A program made the translations under genes and the position numbers. Under the pieces are notes generated by a model. The model ran no database searches. It had not been told where the DNA came from and saw nothing but the letters and a program-made list of their open reading frames with translations. A stretch of DNA of 64,000 bases, from assembly GCF_000758525.1 (NCBI RefSeq), contig NZ_CP009241.1, positions 3,658,001-3,722,000 of the forward strand, written 5' to 3'. This DNA comes from Paenibacillus sp. FSL H7-0357. Lineage in GTDB: Bacteria > Bacillota > Bacilli > Paenibacillales > Paenibacillaceae. This document shows positions 51,436-59,439 of this stretch, in pieces (positions within the stretch are counted from its first letter, which is position 1; every line of letters begins with the position of its first letter).

Positions 51436-52779
51436 TTACTTGGTAAGCGAACTTCGCCAGCTTGTGATATCCTGGTTCAGCTTTCTCAGATCGGGTACGG
51501 CTGTCGGCTGGTCGGTCAGACGGTATTTGTCCTTCAGTGCAAGAATGCGGTAGACACTCTCATCAATTCGTGACTCCTTGATGGTGCCGCTTTGGACACT
51601 GGCCAGCAGCGCTTTCCGAACCGCTTGCTCATTCCCGTATTCATGGGCGACAAGAAGGATATCACTGCCCGCCTGTACGGTATCGACAGCTGCGGCAGCC
51701 AGCGTGTAGTGCTCGGTGATGGCACCCATTGTGAGGTCATCGGTAATGACCACTCCCTGAAAGCCCATCTCTTCACGCAGCAGCTTTCCGATAATGGCCC
51801 TGGACAAAGAAGCAGGCTTATCAGAATCAAGCTCCGGAAAAAGAATGTGCGCAACCATTACCGCATCCGCATTCTCCTGAATGGCCGCCTCGAACGGCTG
51901 CCATTCCAGTTTGGCCAGTTGGGCAGCAGTTTTGTTCACGACCGGCAGTTCCAGATGGGAGTCGACGGATGTGTCGCCGTGACCGGGGAAATGTTTAACA
52001 ACCGGTATAACGCCTTCACTGGCGATTCCTTTCATCTCAGCGATTCCTAATCTGCTGACGAGGTCGGCAGTGTTTCCGAAGGAACGGTCGCCGATTACAG
52101 GATTATCGGGATTGCTGTTTATATCCAGCACAGGGGCAAAATCCATATTATACCCGGCTGACAGCAGCTCTCTGGCGAGCAGCTTGCCCATCGTTCCGGC
52201 AGCACCGGAATTGTCGGCTGCGCCAACGCTCCCGTTCGACGGTATTGCGGCATATTCATCAGGCATGCGGCTGACCTTGCCGCCCTCCTGATCTACGCTC
52301 ATGAACAGCGGAACCGGATTCTCCGCGTTGCTCTTCTTCAGGTCATTGATCAGACTGACCATGCCCTTCAGGTTGCTGATATTGTCTTTATACAGGATAA
52401 TTCCGCCGATCTTGTCTTCGGCAATCATCCTTTTTGCCTGGGTATCTAGCTTGATGCCGTCAATGCCGACCAGGAGCATTTGCCCGATTTTCTCCTCCAG
52501 TGTCATATTTGCCAATTTGCTCTCAATTGTATCGCTGCCGCTGGCCGCTGATTGCATTGGTGTCGCTGTCGCTGTTGCTGTTGCTGTCGCTGCTGAAGCC
52601 GCTGTTGCGGAAGGTGATACGGTTATGTAGTCCGTAGGAGAAATATTTCCTGTCTGCACATTGGTGCTTCCTGCGCATCCGCTGATGGCAAGCAAGCCGG
52701 AAAGTACGGCAGTCACAGGAAAGAGTCTGCTCCAGTCTCGCGGGGTGAAGTGCCGGTATTTCAGCCAAATCATTTTCAT
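51436..52779 (-). CDS. nagZ: GH3 beta-N-acetylhexosaminidase lipoprotein (NagZ-like)
   Basis: A 447-aa exported enzyme. A lipobox (AISGC) follows a hydrophobic segment near residue 30 and precedes an Ala/Thr-rich low-complexity linker (ATATATATPM) encoded by a hexamer-like repeat. The GH3 domain shows KHFPGHGDTSVDSH with the His/Asp dyad and the nucleophile Asp in GVVITDDLTMGA. It removes N-acetylglucosamine from muropeptides or chitin-type oligomers outside the cell. Start choices at 52785 (TTG), 52779 and 52773; the middle one fits the SD best. Convergent with the MacA-like gene. Confidence 0.9.
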   Translation of the reverse strand: MKMIWLKYRHFTPRDWSRLFPVTAVLSGLLAISGCAGSTNVQTGNISPTDYITVSPSATAASAATATATATATPMQSAASGSDTIESKLANMTLEEKIGQMLLVGIDGIKLDTQAKRMIAEDKIGGIILYKDNISNLKGMVSLINDLKKSNAENPVPLFMSVDQEGGKVSRMPDEYAAIPSNGSVGAADNSGAAGTMGKLLARELLSAGYNMDFAPVLDINSNPDNPVIGDRSFGNTADLVSRLGIAEMKGIASEGVIPVVKHFPGHGDTSVDSHLELPVVNKTAAQLAKLEWQPFEAAIQENADAVMVAHILFPELDSDKPASLSRAIIGKLLREEMGFQGVVITDDLTMGAITEHYTLAAAAVDTVQAGSDILLVAHEYGNEQAVRKALLASVQSGTIKESRIDESVYRILALKDKYRLTDQPTAVPDLRKLNQDITSWRSSLTK

Positions 52780-52894
52780 TTGCAAATATTCTTCCTTTCG
52801 TTTGCCGATTCACTGGCATGGATGATAAGATGGAGGAGACTTTACATAAGGCTTGTTTCAAGCAAATTACTCTAAAGGACGAGGTGAGGGACCC

Positions 52895-53398
52895 ATGAAG
52901 GAAGAATTAATGAATACATTGAATGAGCAGATGAATTTTGAATTTTATTCTGCTCACGTTTACCTGGCGATGGCTGCTTATTGTTCAGGTGAAAGTCTGG
53001 ACGGTTTCGCTAACTTTTTTCTGGTACAGGCCGAAGAAGAACGGTTTCATGCAATGAAAATTTACAAATTCCTTAATGACCGCGACTATCGCGCTACGCT
53101 CGCTGCCTTACCGGAGCCGAAGAACGAATATACATCCATGCTGGATGCCTTTGAACATGCCTATGCCCATGAACAGCAGAATACGCGAAAATTCTACCAT
53201 CTGGCCGATCTGGCGCTGGATGCACGTGAGCACGCGACCATCTACTTCCTCAAGTGGTTCATTGATGAGCAGGTGGAGGAAGAGGCGCTGTTCAGCAATA
53301 TTATCGCCAAGCTGAAACGGATTGAATCCGATAGCAACGCCTTCTACATGCTGGACGCCGAGTTTGCAGCGCGTTCATTTACTCCGCCGGCAGAATAA
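52895..53398 (+). CDS. ferritin
   Basis: A 167-aa bacterial non-haem ferritin (Ftn). ATG at 52895 with GAGGTGAGGG upstream. The four-helix bundle has ferroxidase ligands in LNEQMNFEFYSAHVYL, AEEERFHAMKIYKFL and EHAYAHEQQNTRKF, and EQVEEEALFSNII near the end. It oxidises and stores iron and protects against Fenton chemistry. It stands divergent from NagZ, 115 bases apart, and ends at a terminator. No PerR or Fur box was identified by eye. Confidence 0.93.
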   Translation: MKEELMNTLNEQMNFEFYSAHVYLAMAAYCSGESLDGFANFFLVQAEEERFHAMKIYKFLNDRDYRATLAALPEPKNEYTSMLDAFEHAYAHEQQNTRKFYHLADLALDAREHATIYFLKWFIDEQVEEEALFSNIIAKLKRIESDSNAFYMLDAEFAARSFTPPAE

Positions 53399-53724
53399 AT
53401 GCTTAATGTATGAGCAGCTGCTCTAACATAGTTTAGCAGAAAAGGGATCTGTCTTATAGGACAGGTCCTTTTTTGTGTTTACCTTGTGAAGGGCGAGAGC
53501 CCGCAAAGCCTTTCTGTATAAGAGAATAATTCCGGTCCCCAAGACAAATCACTGTCTGATGTTGAACTAGGGCAAACAATGTTGCGTATTGCAAAACACT
53601 TCCTGCTTCCCAACTCTATTTGGCAGGGTTAACTAATGCGCCGCCCGGCAACACTGTTTCTCTAGACCCACCCGGATGTCAGCGTGTAGTATAGAACAAT
53701 ACTATTGTTTGGAGGTTCTTTTTT
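53399..53724. other. 326-bp intergenic region before the CDF gene
   Basis: It holds the ferritin terminator (53441-53475) and a long leader. The stretch GGGCGAGAGCCCGCAAAGCC around 53490 looks superficially like the GEMM core, but its 5' half is absent. No complete riboswitch or small gene was identified. Confidence 0.45.
53441..53475 (+). terminator. intrinsic terminator
   Basis: AAAGGGATCTGTC pairs with GACAGGTCCTTT with one G-T/mismatch, then six T, 43 bases after the ferritin stop. Confidence 0.8.
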
Positions 53725-54588
53725 TTGGAAAACTACAGCGACATTAAACAAAGTGAAAAAGGGGCTTGGCTCAGTTTATTTGCCTACATTCTTTTATCCG
53801 CCGTCAAATTGTTCATCGCAAGTGTCTCGGGTTCCCAAGCTCTGCTTGCAGACGGATTGAACAATAGTACGGACATCATTGCGTCTCTCGCCATCCTGAC
53901 AGGTCTTAAGATTTCCCGGAGACCTCCTGATTCCAATCACAGCTACGGGCATTTCAGAGCGGAGACGGTAGCCGCATTGATTGCTTCTTTCATTATGATT
54001 GCCGTAGGGTTGCAGGTTCTGTATCAGGGTGTCAACAAATTTGTCCAACCGGTGCTGGAAACGCCAGATCTTATTGCTGCCTGGACGGCTGCGGGTTGTG
54101 CGTTAGTTATGCTGGCTGTTTATGCGTACAATATCAAGCTTGCCCGTGAACTCAAAAGCAATGCCATGCAGGCGGTAGCTCAGGATAACCGTTCGGATGC
54201 GCTCGTAAGCATAGGCGCTTTTATAGGGATTATCGGTTCACAGTTTGGAATTCCCTGGCTGGATCCGCTGACTGCGACAATTGTTGGGCTTCTGATCTGC
54301 AAGACAGCCTGGGATATTTTCCGCAAGGCTAGCCATGATTTAACGGACGGTTTTGACGCAAGCGAACTGGAGCTGATGAAGCAAACCGTTGCCCAAATCG
54401 ATGGCGTAGAATCGATAAAAGATATTAAAGCACGCATTCATGGCAACAATGTACTGGTGGACACAACCGTGCTGGTGAACTCGAAGCTGAACGTGGTGCA
54501 GAGTCATGATATTACGGAAGAAATTGAAGACCAATTGAAGGACCGACACCAGGTTTCCAATGTGCTTGTACATATAGAGCCGCTGTAA
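53725..54588 (+). CDS. cation diffusion facilitator (CDF) metal exporter
   Basis: A 287-aa CDF transporter. TTG start with GGAGG at 53711-53715. Six helices (about residues 12-185) carry the metal-site motifs ALLADGLNNSTDIIAS and NHSYGHFRAETVAAL, and ASHDLTDGFDASE joins the C-terminal cytosolic domain with DTTVLVNSKL and HVLVHIEPL-like end (SNVLVHIEPL). It exports divalent metal (Mn, Zn, Co or Fe) by proton antiport. The TTG start and the long upstream leader might allow metal control, but no riboswitch was identified. Ends at a compound hairpin terminator. Confidence 0.93.
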   Translation: MENYSDIKQSEKGAWLSLFAYILLSAVKLFIASVSGSQALLADGLNNSTDIIASLAILTGLKISRRPPDSNHSYGHFRAETVAALIASFIMIAVGLQVLYQGVNKFVQPVLETPDLIAAWTAAGCALVMLAVYAYNIKLARELKSNAMQAVAQDNRSDALVSIGAFIGIIGSQFGIPWLDPLTATIVGLLICKTAWDIFRKASHDLTDGFDASELELMKQTVAQIDGVESIKDIKARIHGNNVLVDTTVLVNSKLNVVQSHDITEEIEDQLKDRHQVSNVLVHIEPL

Positions 54589-54607
54589 ATATAGAATGGA
54601 TTCCAAA

Positions 54608-54650
54608 GTCTGATATGCCCGGCGAAAGCCGGAGCAGTCAGGCTTTTTTT
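54608..54650 (+). terminator. intrinsic terminator
   Basis: A three-part stem, GTCTGA...TCAGGC, TGC...GCA and CCGGC-GAAA-GCCGG, ends in seven T after the CDF gene. Confidence 0.85.
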
Positions 54651-54718
54651 GCAATATAGCCTACGGGCAGGACCCTCATTGTAGCGTATTGCAATTTCCT
54701 GCATGAACACTCTAATAC

Positions 54719-54749
54719 TTGACTTATACGTCTTGTATATGTATATAAT
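54719..54749 (+). promoter_or_regulatory. promoter with palindromic operator of the NrtR-like/NADAR pair
   Basis: TTGACT (54719-54724) with TATATA (54742) or TATAAT (54744). Between them TATAC-GTCTT-GTATA is a perfect 5-bp inverted repeat, a candidate operator for the encoded NrtR-like regulator. Confidence 0.5.
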
Positions 54750-54809
54750 AACATTATGATATTAACAAAAAGATAATAATTAAATCCGCAGCTGTAAAGG
54801 AGTTTGGCT

Positions 54810-55718
54810 ATGTCAAAACAACCGGTCACTGACCGCAACGGTATAACCGAGGAACAATTCCTAAAAACATATGATGCTGGAGTGTATGAACGTCCATCCG
54901 TAACGGTCGACATGCTGATTTTTACCGTGATGGAACGGGAACAGGATAATTACCGGAAGCTTTCCGAGAAATCACTGCAGCTGCTGCTGATTCAACGGGG
55001 CGAACATCCTTACTTGGGACAATGGGCGTTGCCTGGCGGTTTTGTCGGTGTACATGAAAGCCTGGATGAAGCGGCACGCCGGGAATTGTTCACAGAAACG
55101 AATATAGACAATATCTATATGGAACAGCTGTATACCTGGGGAGAGGTGCAGCGCGATCCGCGGATGCGGGTCATCAGCTGTTCCTATATGACTTTGGTTG
55201 ATCGTACCGCACTGAATGTGCAGGCGGGGGATGATGCGGCTGATGCTGCCTGGTTCGAGGTATCACATGAGATCCTCGAAGCAAGCCGCAGAGAGCTGGA
55301 GCAAGGATATGAGCTGGACCAATTCATCAAGATCACTCTGCAAAGTGATAAGGTGACTTTATCAGGAGTGGTCAAAATTACCGAATCCGTTCAAGGCCAT
55401 GTCAGCAAGATCCTACGTGAGATCGTGCAGAGTGAAGGCTTCGCTTTTGATCATTTAATGATGGTTCAATATGCGATCGAACGCCTGCGCGGCAAGGTTG
55501 AATATACGGATATTATTTTTAATCTGATGCCGCCCCTGTTCACTTTGTCGGAGCTTCAGCGTGTCTATGAAATCATTCTGGGCAAAGAGCTGCTGGCCGC
55601 CGCCTTCCGCCGGAAGATTGCTGACCGTGTGATGGAAACTGAGGATTTCACCAGGGATGCCGGACACCGCCCCTCTAAGCTGTACCGATATAACATGAAC
55701 CGGGCTTCCAATCAATGA
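54810..55718 (+). CDS. NrtR-like regulator with degenerate Nudix domain
   Basis: A 302-aa protein: a Nudix domain (about residues 25-165) and a C-terminal winged helix (about 215-300, with KVEYTDIIFNLMPPLFTLSE and SKLYRYNM). ATG at 54810 with AAAGGAG upstream. The Nudix box reads GGFVGVHESLDEAARRELFT, then ET-N: the first Glu of the EE pair is Thr and the Gly is Asn, so it probably binds but does not hydrolyse ADP-ribose. This is typical of NrtR repressors of NAD metabolism. It is followed after 17 bases by a NADAR gene. Confidence 0.85.
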   Translation: MSKQPVTDRNGITEEQFLKTYDAGVYERPSVTVDMLIFTVMEREQDNYRKLSEKSLQLLLIQRGEHPYLGQWALPGGFVGVHESLDEAARRELFTETNIDNIYMEQLYTWGEVQRDPRMRVISCSYMTLVDRTALNVQAGDDAADAAWFEVSHEILEASRRELEQGYELDQFIKITLQSDKVTLSGVVKITESVQGHVSKILREIVQSEGFAFDHLMMVQYAIERLRGKVEYTDIIFNLMPPLFTLSELQRVYEIILGKELLAAAFRRKIADRVMETEDFTRDAGHRPSKLYRYNMNRASNQ

Positions 55719-55735
55719 TATGAGGAGAGAGCAAG

Positions 55736-56218
55736 ATGGAGAAATTCACCTATTTTTACCGCAGCGGCTCACCATTCTCACAATGGTATCCCTGCCGTTT
55801 CACGGTGGGAGAGCTTCACTTTAATAGCACTGAGCAGTATATGATGTACAGTAAGGCACAATTGTTTAAGGATGAAGAGCTGGGATTGAAAATCTTGCGG
55901 GCCACAACTCCCAGAGAGCAGAAGGCATTGGGGCGTCAGGTGAGCGGTTTCGACAAAACCATTTGGGAACAACACTGCAAAGAGATTGTCTATCAAGGAA
56001 ACTGGGAGAAGTTTATTCAGAACGAGGACCTGCTGCAAGCGCTGCTGGATACGAAAGGCACCACGCTGGTAGAGGCCAGTCCGACGGACCGGATCTGGGG
56101 TGTGGGTTTAACGGAAGAGGATCCGAGGATACGAAGAAGAACTACCTGGCGCGGCACCAACTGGCTGGGGGAAATCCTGACGAATCTTCGCGAGGAGTTT
56201 ACTCGCTCTACTATCTAA
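55736..56218 (+). CDS. NADAR-family (YbiA-like) protein
   Basis: A 160-aa NADAR protein. Family motifs: FYRSGSPFSQWYPCRF, HFNSTEQYMMYSKAQLF with the catalytic Glu, RIWGVGLTEEDP and GTNWLGEILTNLRE. NADAR proteins are N-glycosidases acting on damaged or ADP-ribosylated nucleotides; a DNA de-ADP-ribosylation role is known for some. GAGGAGAGAGC precedes the start. It pairs with an NrtR-like regulator, so expression may respond to ADP-ribose or NAD status. A 47-aa gene lies on the opposite strand just downstream. Confidence 0.9.
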   Translation: MEKFTYFYRSGSPFSQWYPCRFTVGELHFNSTEQYMMYSKAQLFKDEELGLKILRATTPREQKALGRQVSGFDKTIWEQHCKEIVYQGNWEKFIQNEDLLQALLDTKGTTLVEASPTDRIWGVGLTEEDPRIRRRTTWRGTNWLGEILTNLREEFTRSTI

Positions 56219-56354
56219 TCGTTAAATAGATTACCAGTACAAGTAGACCAAGAGCTGCCATCCAGGACAGCGGGTGATTGGGATTTAACCCCCAGCCGAG
56301 CCCTGATGATTTCGGAACAAATATACGTTGCTTTGGCGCTTTCTTGCTGAACAT
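56211..56354 (-). CDS. small membrane protein, DUF5808-like (47 aa)
   Basis: A frame too short for many gene finders. ATG at 56354 (minus) with GAGGTGCACG directly upstream. The product begins with a basic stretch, has RIFVPKSSGLGWGLNPNHPL, and ends in one hydrophobic helix (WMAALGLLVLVIYLTI). FVPK..GxGWxLNxxxP resembles DUF5808 proteins. It overlaps the NADAR stop by 8 bases on the other strand. Conserved motif and RBS make it likely a real gene; family call moderate. Confidence 0.65.
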   Translation of the reverse strand: MFSKKAPKQRIFVPKSSGLGWGLNPNHPLSWMAALGLLVLVIYLTIR

Positions 56355-56445
56355 ATCGTGCACCTCTGTCCTCTGTAAATTTTATTATGTGTAAATGCTG
56401 AGATAAGTATTGATCAAATGGCGAGAAATTGCAATAACTTCTGAT

Positions 56446-56473
56446 GCGCAGCCTTTAGGCTTGCGCTTTTTTT
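56446..56473 (+). terminator. intrinsic terminator
   Basis: GCGCA-GCC-TTTA-GGC-TTGCGC with a one-base offset and seven T. Located between the NADAR operon and the hemerythrin gene. Confidence 0.75.
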
Positions 56474-56604
56474 GCATCAACCCAAAAGAAATTTGTTACA
56501 TATTGTCGTGTGATGTTGTTAACAGAACTTTCTTGCGGAAATGTGGAGAATTAGATATGCCTCTAAATATGAAAATTATGGTAAAGGATAAGGTGAGTGA
56601 GTAC

Positions 56605-57018
56605 ATGATTGAATGGAAGGATTCGTATGATATCGGCGTGGAGAAGATTGATTGCCAGCACAGACAGCTGCTTGTGAAGCTTAATGAATTTTTTGATGCT
56701 TGCACGAACCAGAAAGGCAAAGAAAAGATTGAAGAAACACTGAAATTCCTTAAGGACTATACCCTTGAGCATTTTGGCAATGAAGAGCAGTTGATGTCGG
56801 AGATTGATTTCCCTGAGCTTGCCGAGCACCAGAAGACTCATGCCGAATTCGTGCAGACTGTGCTTGAACTGGAAGAAAGCATTAAGACCAAAGGCGTATC
56901 CGTACTGTCCACAATCAAACTGAACCGCACCTTGACGGACTGGTTGATCAACCATATCCACAAATGTGACAGGCTGATCGGTGATTGCATTGCCGCTAAA
57001 GGCAATAAGGCTGTTTAA
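56605..57018 (+). CDS. bacteriohemerythrin
   Basis: A 137-aa diiron oxygen-binding protein. ATG at 56605 is preferred since AAGGTGAG lies about 8 bases upstream and the product then starts MIEWKDSYDIGVEKID as in the family. Di-iron ligands are visible: His19 in CQHRQLL, HFGNEEQLM, AEHQKTHAEF and HIHKCDRL. It binds O2 or NO, or delivers O2. Stands alone; a terminator follows. Confidence 0.93.
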   Translation: MIEWKDSYDIGVEKIDCQHRQLLVKLNEFFDACTNQKGKEKIEETLKFLKDYTLEHFGNEEQLMSEIDFPELAEHQKTHAEFVQTVLELEESIKTKGVSVLSTIKLNRTLTDWLINHIHKCDRLIGDCIAAKGNKAV

Positions 57019-57040
57019 CTTACATAGATAGATCATGAAG

Positions 57041-57064
57041 ATGCCGCAGGGCATTTTCTTTTTT
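57041..57064 (+). terminator. intrinsic terminator
   Basis: Short stem ATGCC-GCAG-GGCAT followed by TTTTCTTTTTT. A 5-bp stem is short but the T-rich tail is good. Confidence 0.6.
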
Positions 57065-57200
57065 ATGTTGCTTGACTGTTGGGAGGTAGACCCTCTCATT
57101 TATTACAATGCTCCGGCACAGTTTATACTCGGCTAATACTTTATGATATGATTTGAGGTAGAACGTATAGATATGAGCTGTACGCTAAAGGAGTGGTTGA

Positions 57201-58394
57201 ATGAAAATACTGCGCATGCTATTTTCCGGAGCTGGAGTGCTGCTTGTATTGGGATTGGTTAATTTCTACATCGGCTTTCATCTCTGGGTTCTGCTGGAGA
57301 ATTGGCTGCCGGGTATTTCAGCAGGTGCCTACTGGACGGTGTTTATGGTTATTGCTTTTGCCTATATGATCGGAATGGCGCCCTGGCCAAAGGCTGTGAA
57401 ACCGGCGGCCAGATTCTTCAAAGTGATCGGGTCCTATTATTTGGCCTGCATGGAGTTTGCGGTAATTGTGCTGCCGTTAACTGATCTGCTCTATTGGGTG
57501 CTGGGACTTATGGGGGTTAACCGTTCGGCCTTTACTTATGAAGCAGGAGCGACGCTGGTTCTGTTGCTGGCTATCTTCCTCATTTGGGGTTCACGGAATG
57601 CCTGGAGCACTATTGTACGCACTCATCCGATCAAAATTGATAAATCCATTGGAACAAGCGCACCCCTTACGGTCGCCGTTGCTTCGGATTTGCATCTGGG
57701 GAATATTGTAGGCAACCGTCATTTGCGCAAAATGGTCACCGAGATCAACAACATGAAGCCGGATGTCATCCTACTTGCCGGGGATGTGCTGGATGACAGT
57801 ATCGAGCCGTTTATCCGCAATGGAATGAGTGAACAGTTAAAGCTGCTTAAAGCCCGTCATGGCGTATATGCCGTACTGGGAAATCATGAATATTACGGCG
57901 GCTCGATCAAAGAGTATACTGAGCTGATGGATAGCATAGGTATCAAAGTTCTGCAGGACGAAGTGGTGGAAACTGCGGGCGTCTATATTGTCGGCCGGAA
58001 AGATAAGACCGCGGAAGCTATGGAGGCTGGCGGCAGACTTAGTGTCTCTTCGTTGCTGCAAGGTCTGGATCTCTCCCGTCCTATAATCATGATGGACCAT
58101 CAGCCTACCGGTTTTGACCTTGCAGCAAAGGCAGGGGTGGATATCCTGTTATCCGGACATACACACCGCGGACAGATTGCGCCTAATCACTGGATTACCA
58201 AACGCCTCTTTGAGCTGGATTGGGGCTATCTGCTTAAGGAGAAAATGCATGTAATCGTCTCCTCCGGCTATGGCACCTGGGGGCCGCCGATCCGTCTGGC
58301 CAGCCGCTCCGAGCTGATCAAGCTGGAAGTTTTGCTGGAGGGCAGCAAACAATACAGTGAAGAACCGCTGTCTTCACAGACAGTGCTCATTTAA
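57201..58394 (+). CDS. membrane-anchored calcineurin-like metallophosphoesterase
   Basis: A 397-aa protein. Four N-terminal helices (about residues 8-30, 42-62, 80-100, 110-135) are followed by a YkuE-like metallophosphoesterase with motifs ASDLHLGNI, LLAGDVLDDS, GNHEYYGG, MDHQPTG and LSGHTHRGQ, all metal ligands intact. The catalytic domain lies outside or at the membrane. It may cleave envelope phosphodiesters such as lipid or nucleotide derivatives; substrate unknown. Ribosome binding site AAAGGAGTGG is good. Confidence 0.93.
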   Translation: MKILRMLFSGAGVLLVLGLVNFYIGFHLWVLLENWLPGISAGAYWTVFMVIAFAYMIGMAPWPKAVKPAARFFKVIGSYYLACMEFAVIVLPLTDLLYWVLGLMGVNRSAFTYEAGATLVLLLAIFLIWGSRNAWSTIVRTHPIKIDKSIGTSAPLTVAVASDLHLGNIVGNRHLRKMVTEINNMKPDVILLAGDVLDDSIEPFIRNGMSEQLKLLKARHGVYAVLGNHEYYGGSIKEYTELMDSIGIKVLQDEVVETAGVYIVGRKDKTAEAMEAGGRLSVSSLLQGLDLSRPIIMMDHQPTGFDLAAKAGVDILLSGHTHRGQIAPNHWITKRLFELDWGYLLKEKMHVIVSSGYGTWGPPIRLASRSELIKLEVLLEGSKQYSEEPLSSQTVLI

Positions 58395-58421
58395 GCTGTA
58401 CATGAATTAAACATTAGACAT

Positions 58422-58498
58422 TATATAGATTGAACTTGAGAAATACATGTAGTCACGACCAATCCCAAAATAGAACCCCTGCAGCTTCAATGGAGTAG
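58422..58498. repeat. dispersed ~75-bp repeat, copy 3 of 3
   Basis: Left end TATATAGATTGAACTT (58422-58437), core 58448-58475 and a diverged right end GCTTCAATGGAGTAG. It lies between the metallophosphoesterase and the DUF3977 gene and partly overlaps a hairpin at 58476. Confidence 0.6.
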
Positions 58499-58507
58499 CT
58501 GCGGGGG
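58476..58507 (+). terminator. hairpin within repeat copy 3
   Basis: CCCC-TGCAGC and GCTGC-GGGG arms with one mismatch around TTCAATGGAGTA; there is no T-run, so termination is uncertain. Confidence 0.4.
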
Positions 58508-58533
58508 TTAATCATGTCCAAGGAGTGTTAATC

Positions 58534-58770
58534 TTGAAATACATAGAATTTGGAATCGGCAACCGGTGGATAGTCAGAACGGAAACAGAATTTGAGGATG
58601 GAACGGAGACGGAGCAGCAGGGGATTATCCGGCCGATCCATTTCCATTCGCTGTACCTGAGGATATGGATAGGGAAGACTGTATTCGTTGCTGATCTTAA
58701 AGAAGGCTGCAAAAAATCAAGGAAGAGCAGAAGCAAAATCAAAATAGTTATCGGAATCAGCAGTTATTAG
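58534..58770 (+). CDS. DUF3977 family protein
   Basis: A 78-aa protein. TTG at 58534 with AAGGAG at 58519-58524; a GTG at 58525 is too close to it. The product starts KYIEFGIGNRWIVRTETEFE and contains LRIWIGKTVFVADLKEG and a basic tail SRKSRSKIKIV. These are the hallmarks of DUF3977, a small family of unknown function in spore formers. No membrane segment. Confidence 0.85.
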   Translation: MKYIEFGIGNRWIVRTETEFEDGTETEQQGIIRPIHFHSLYLRIWIGKTVFVADLKEGCKKSRKSRSKIKIVIGISSY

Positions 58771-58816
58771 AACTGTTATAGGATTGACAGATGCGGTAGA
58801 TTCACGTACATTGAAG

Positions 58817-58834
58817 TAGTTAAGTTATTAACTA
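58817..58834. promoter_or_regulatory. MarR operator 1
   Basis: TAGTTAA-GTTA-TTAACTA, a perfect inverted repeat 20 bases before the MarR start. The same 7-bp arms recur at 59390. Confidence 0.75.
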
Positions 58835-58854
58835 TATGGAGCTGAGCGGAATTT

Positions 58855-59304
58855 ATGGACGATCTACAAAGATATGTAATGGAGCAGCCGCTATATACGG
58901 AGGTATTCTTCACATTGGTTGAGGCAACTGCAAATGTCGTGGCGGTATCCGAGAAATACTGGCAGAATCAGGGTCTGAACGGAGCGCGTATCCGTATTCT
59001 GGTGGAAATCGCCAAGCATGGCGGAACTATGCTGCCTTCAGTGCTTGCCGAGAAAATCGGCGTGACCAAAGCCAATATCAGCCTGCTGCTTTTGCCGCTG
59101 GAGAAGGACGGATTGATCAGCCGGGCAAGCCATGCTACGGACGGCCGGAAATCGGTCATTTCGATCACTGGTAGCGGACGCGCACTGCTGAAAGAGCATC
59201 TTCCGGAGAACCGTCAGGCAGTTGCCGAAGTTATGAAGCGGCTGGATGAAAAGGAACTGCTGGAGTTGATGTCATTGCTGCACAAACTGAACCGCTCTAT
59301 ATAA
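58855..59304 (+). CDS. MarR-family transcriptional regulator
   Basis: A 149-aa winged-helix repressor. ATG at 58855 follows GAGCTGAGCGGA. The DNA-binding region LAEKIGVTKANISLLLLPLE is followed by the wing DGRKSVISITGSGRALL. A Lys-Glu-rich dimer helix precedes it. The next gene, an NmrA-type protein, begins 135 bases downstream. Identical 18-bp inverted repeats in front of both genes suggest this protein represses itself and the NmrA gene. Confidence 0.93.
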   Translation: MDDLQRYVMEQPLYTEVFFTLVEATANVVAVSEKYWQNQGLNGARIRILVEIAKHGGTMLPSVLAEKIGVTKANISLLLLPLEKDGLISRASHATDGRKSVISITGSGRALLKEHLPENRQAVAEVMKRLDEKELLELMSLLHKLNRSI

Positions 59305-59389
59305 GTTTGGAGGTATAAAGCACCGATGATACTCTCATCTTAACATTCAATCTGATAGTAGAAGTACGTAACAGCTTTTTTTGTTTAAA

Positions 59390-59407
59390 TAGTTAATAGC
59401 TTAACTA
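59390..59407. promoter_or_regulatory. MarR operator 2
   Basis: TAGTTAA-TAGC-TTAACTA before the NmrA-type gene; the arms are identical to operator 1. Confidence 0.75.
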
Positions 59408-59439
59408 AATTCCATGAACCAAAGAGAGGGTGCAAACCG

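Noticed and set aside
53480..53560. A GEMM (c-di-GMP) riboswitch-like core CGCAAAGCC in the CDF leader
   Set aside because: The 5' half (GGCAAACC and the GAAA tetraloop stem) is missing, and the overall stem arrangement does not fit; not reported as a riboswitch.
56410..56604. N-terminal extension of the hemerythrin (195 bases of open frame)
   Set aside because: It crosses a terminator and lacks a start with SD; the ATG at 56605 gives the family N-terminus.
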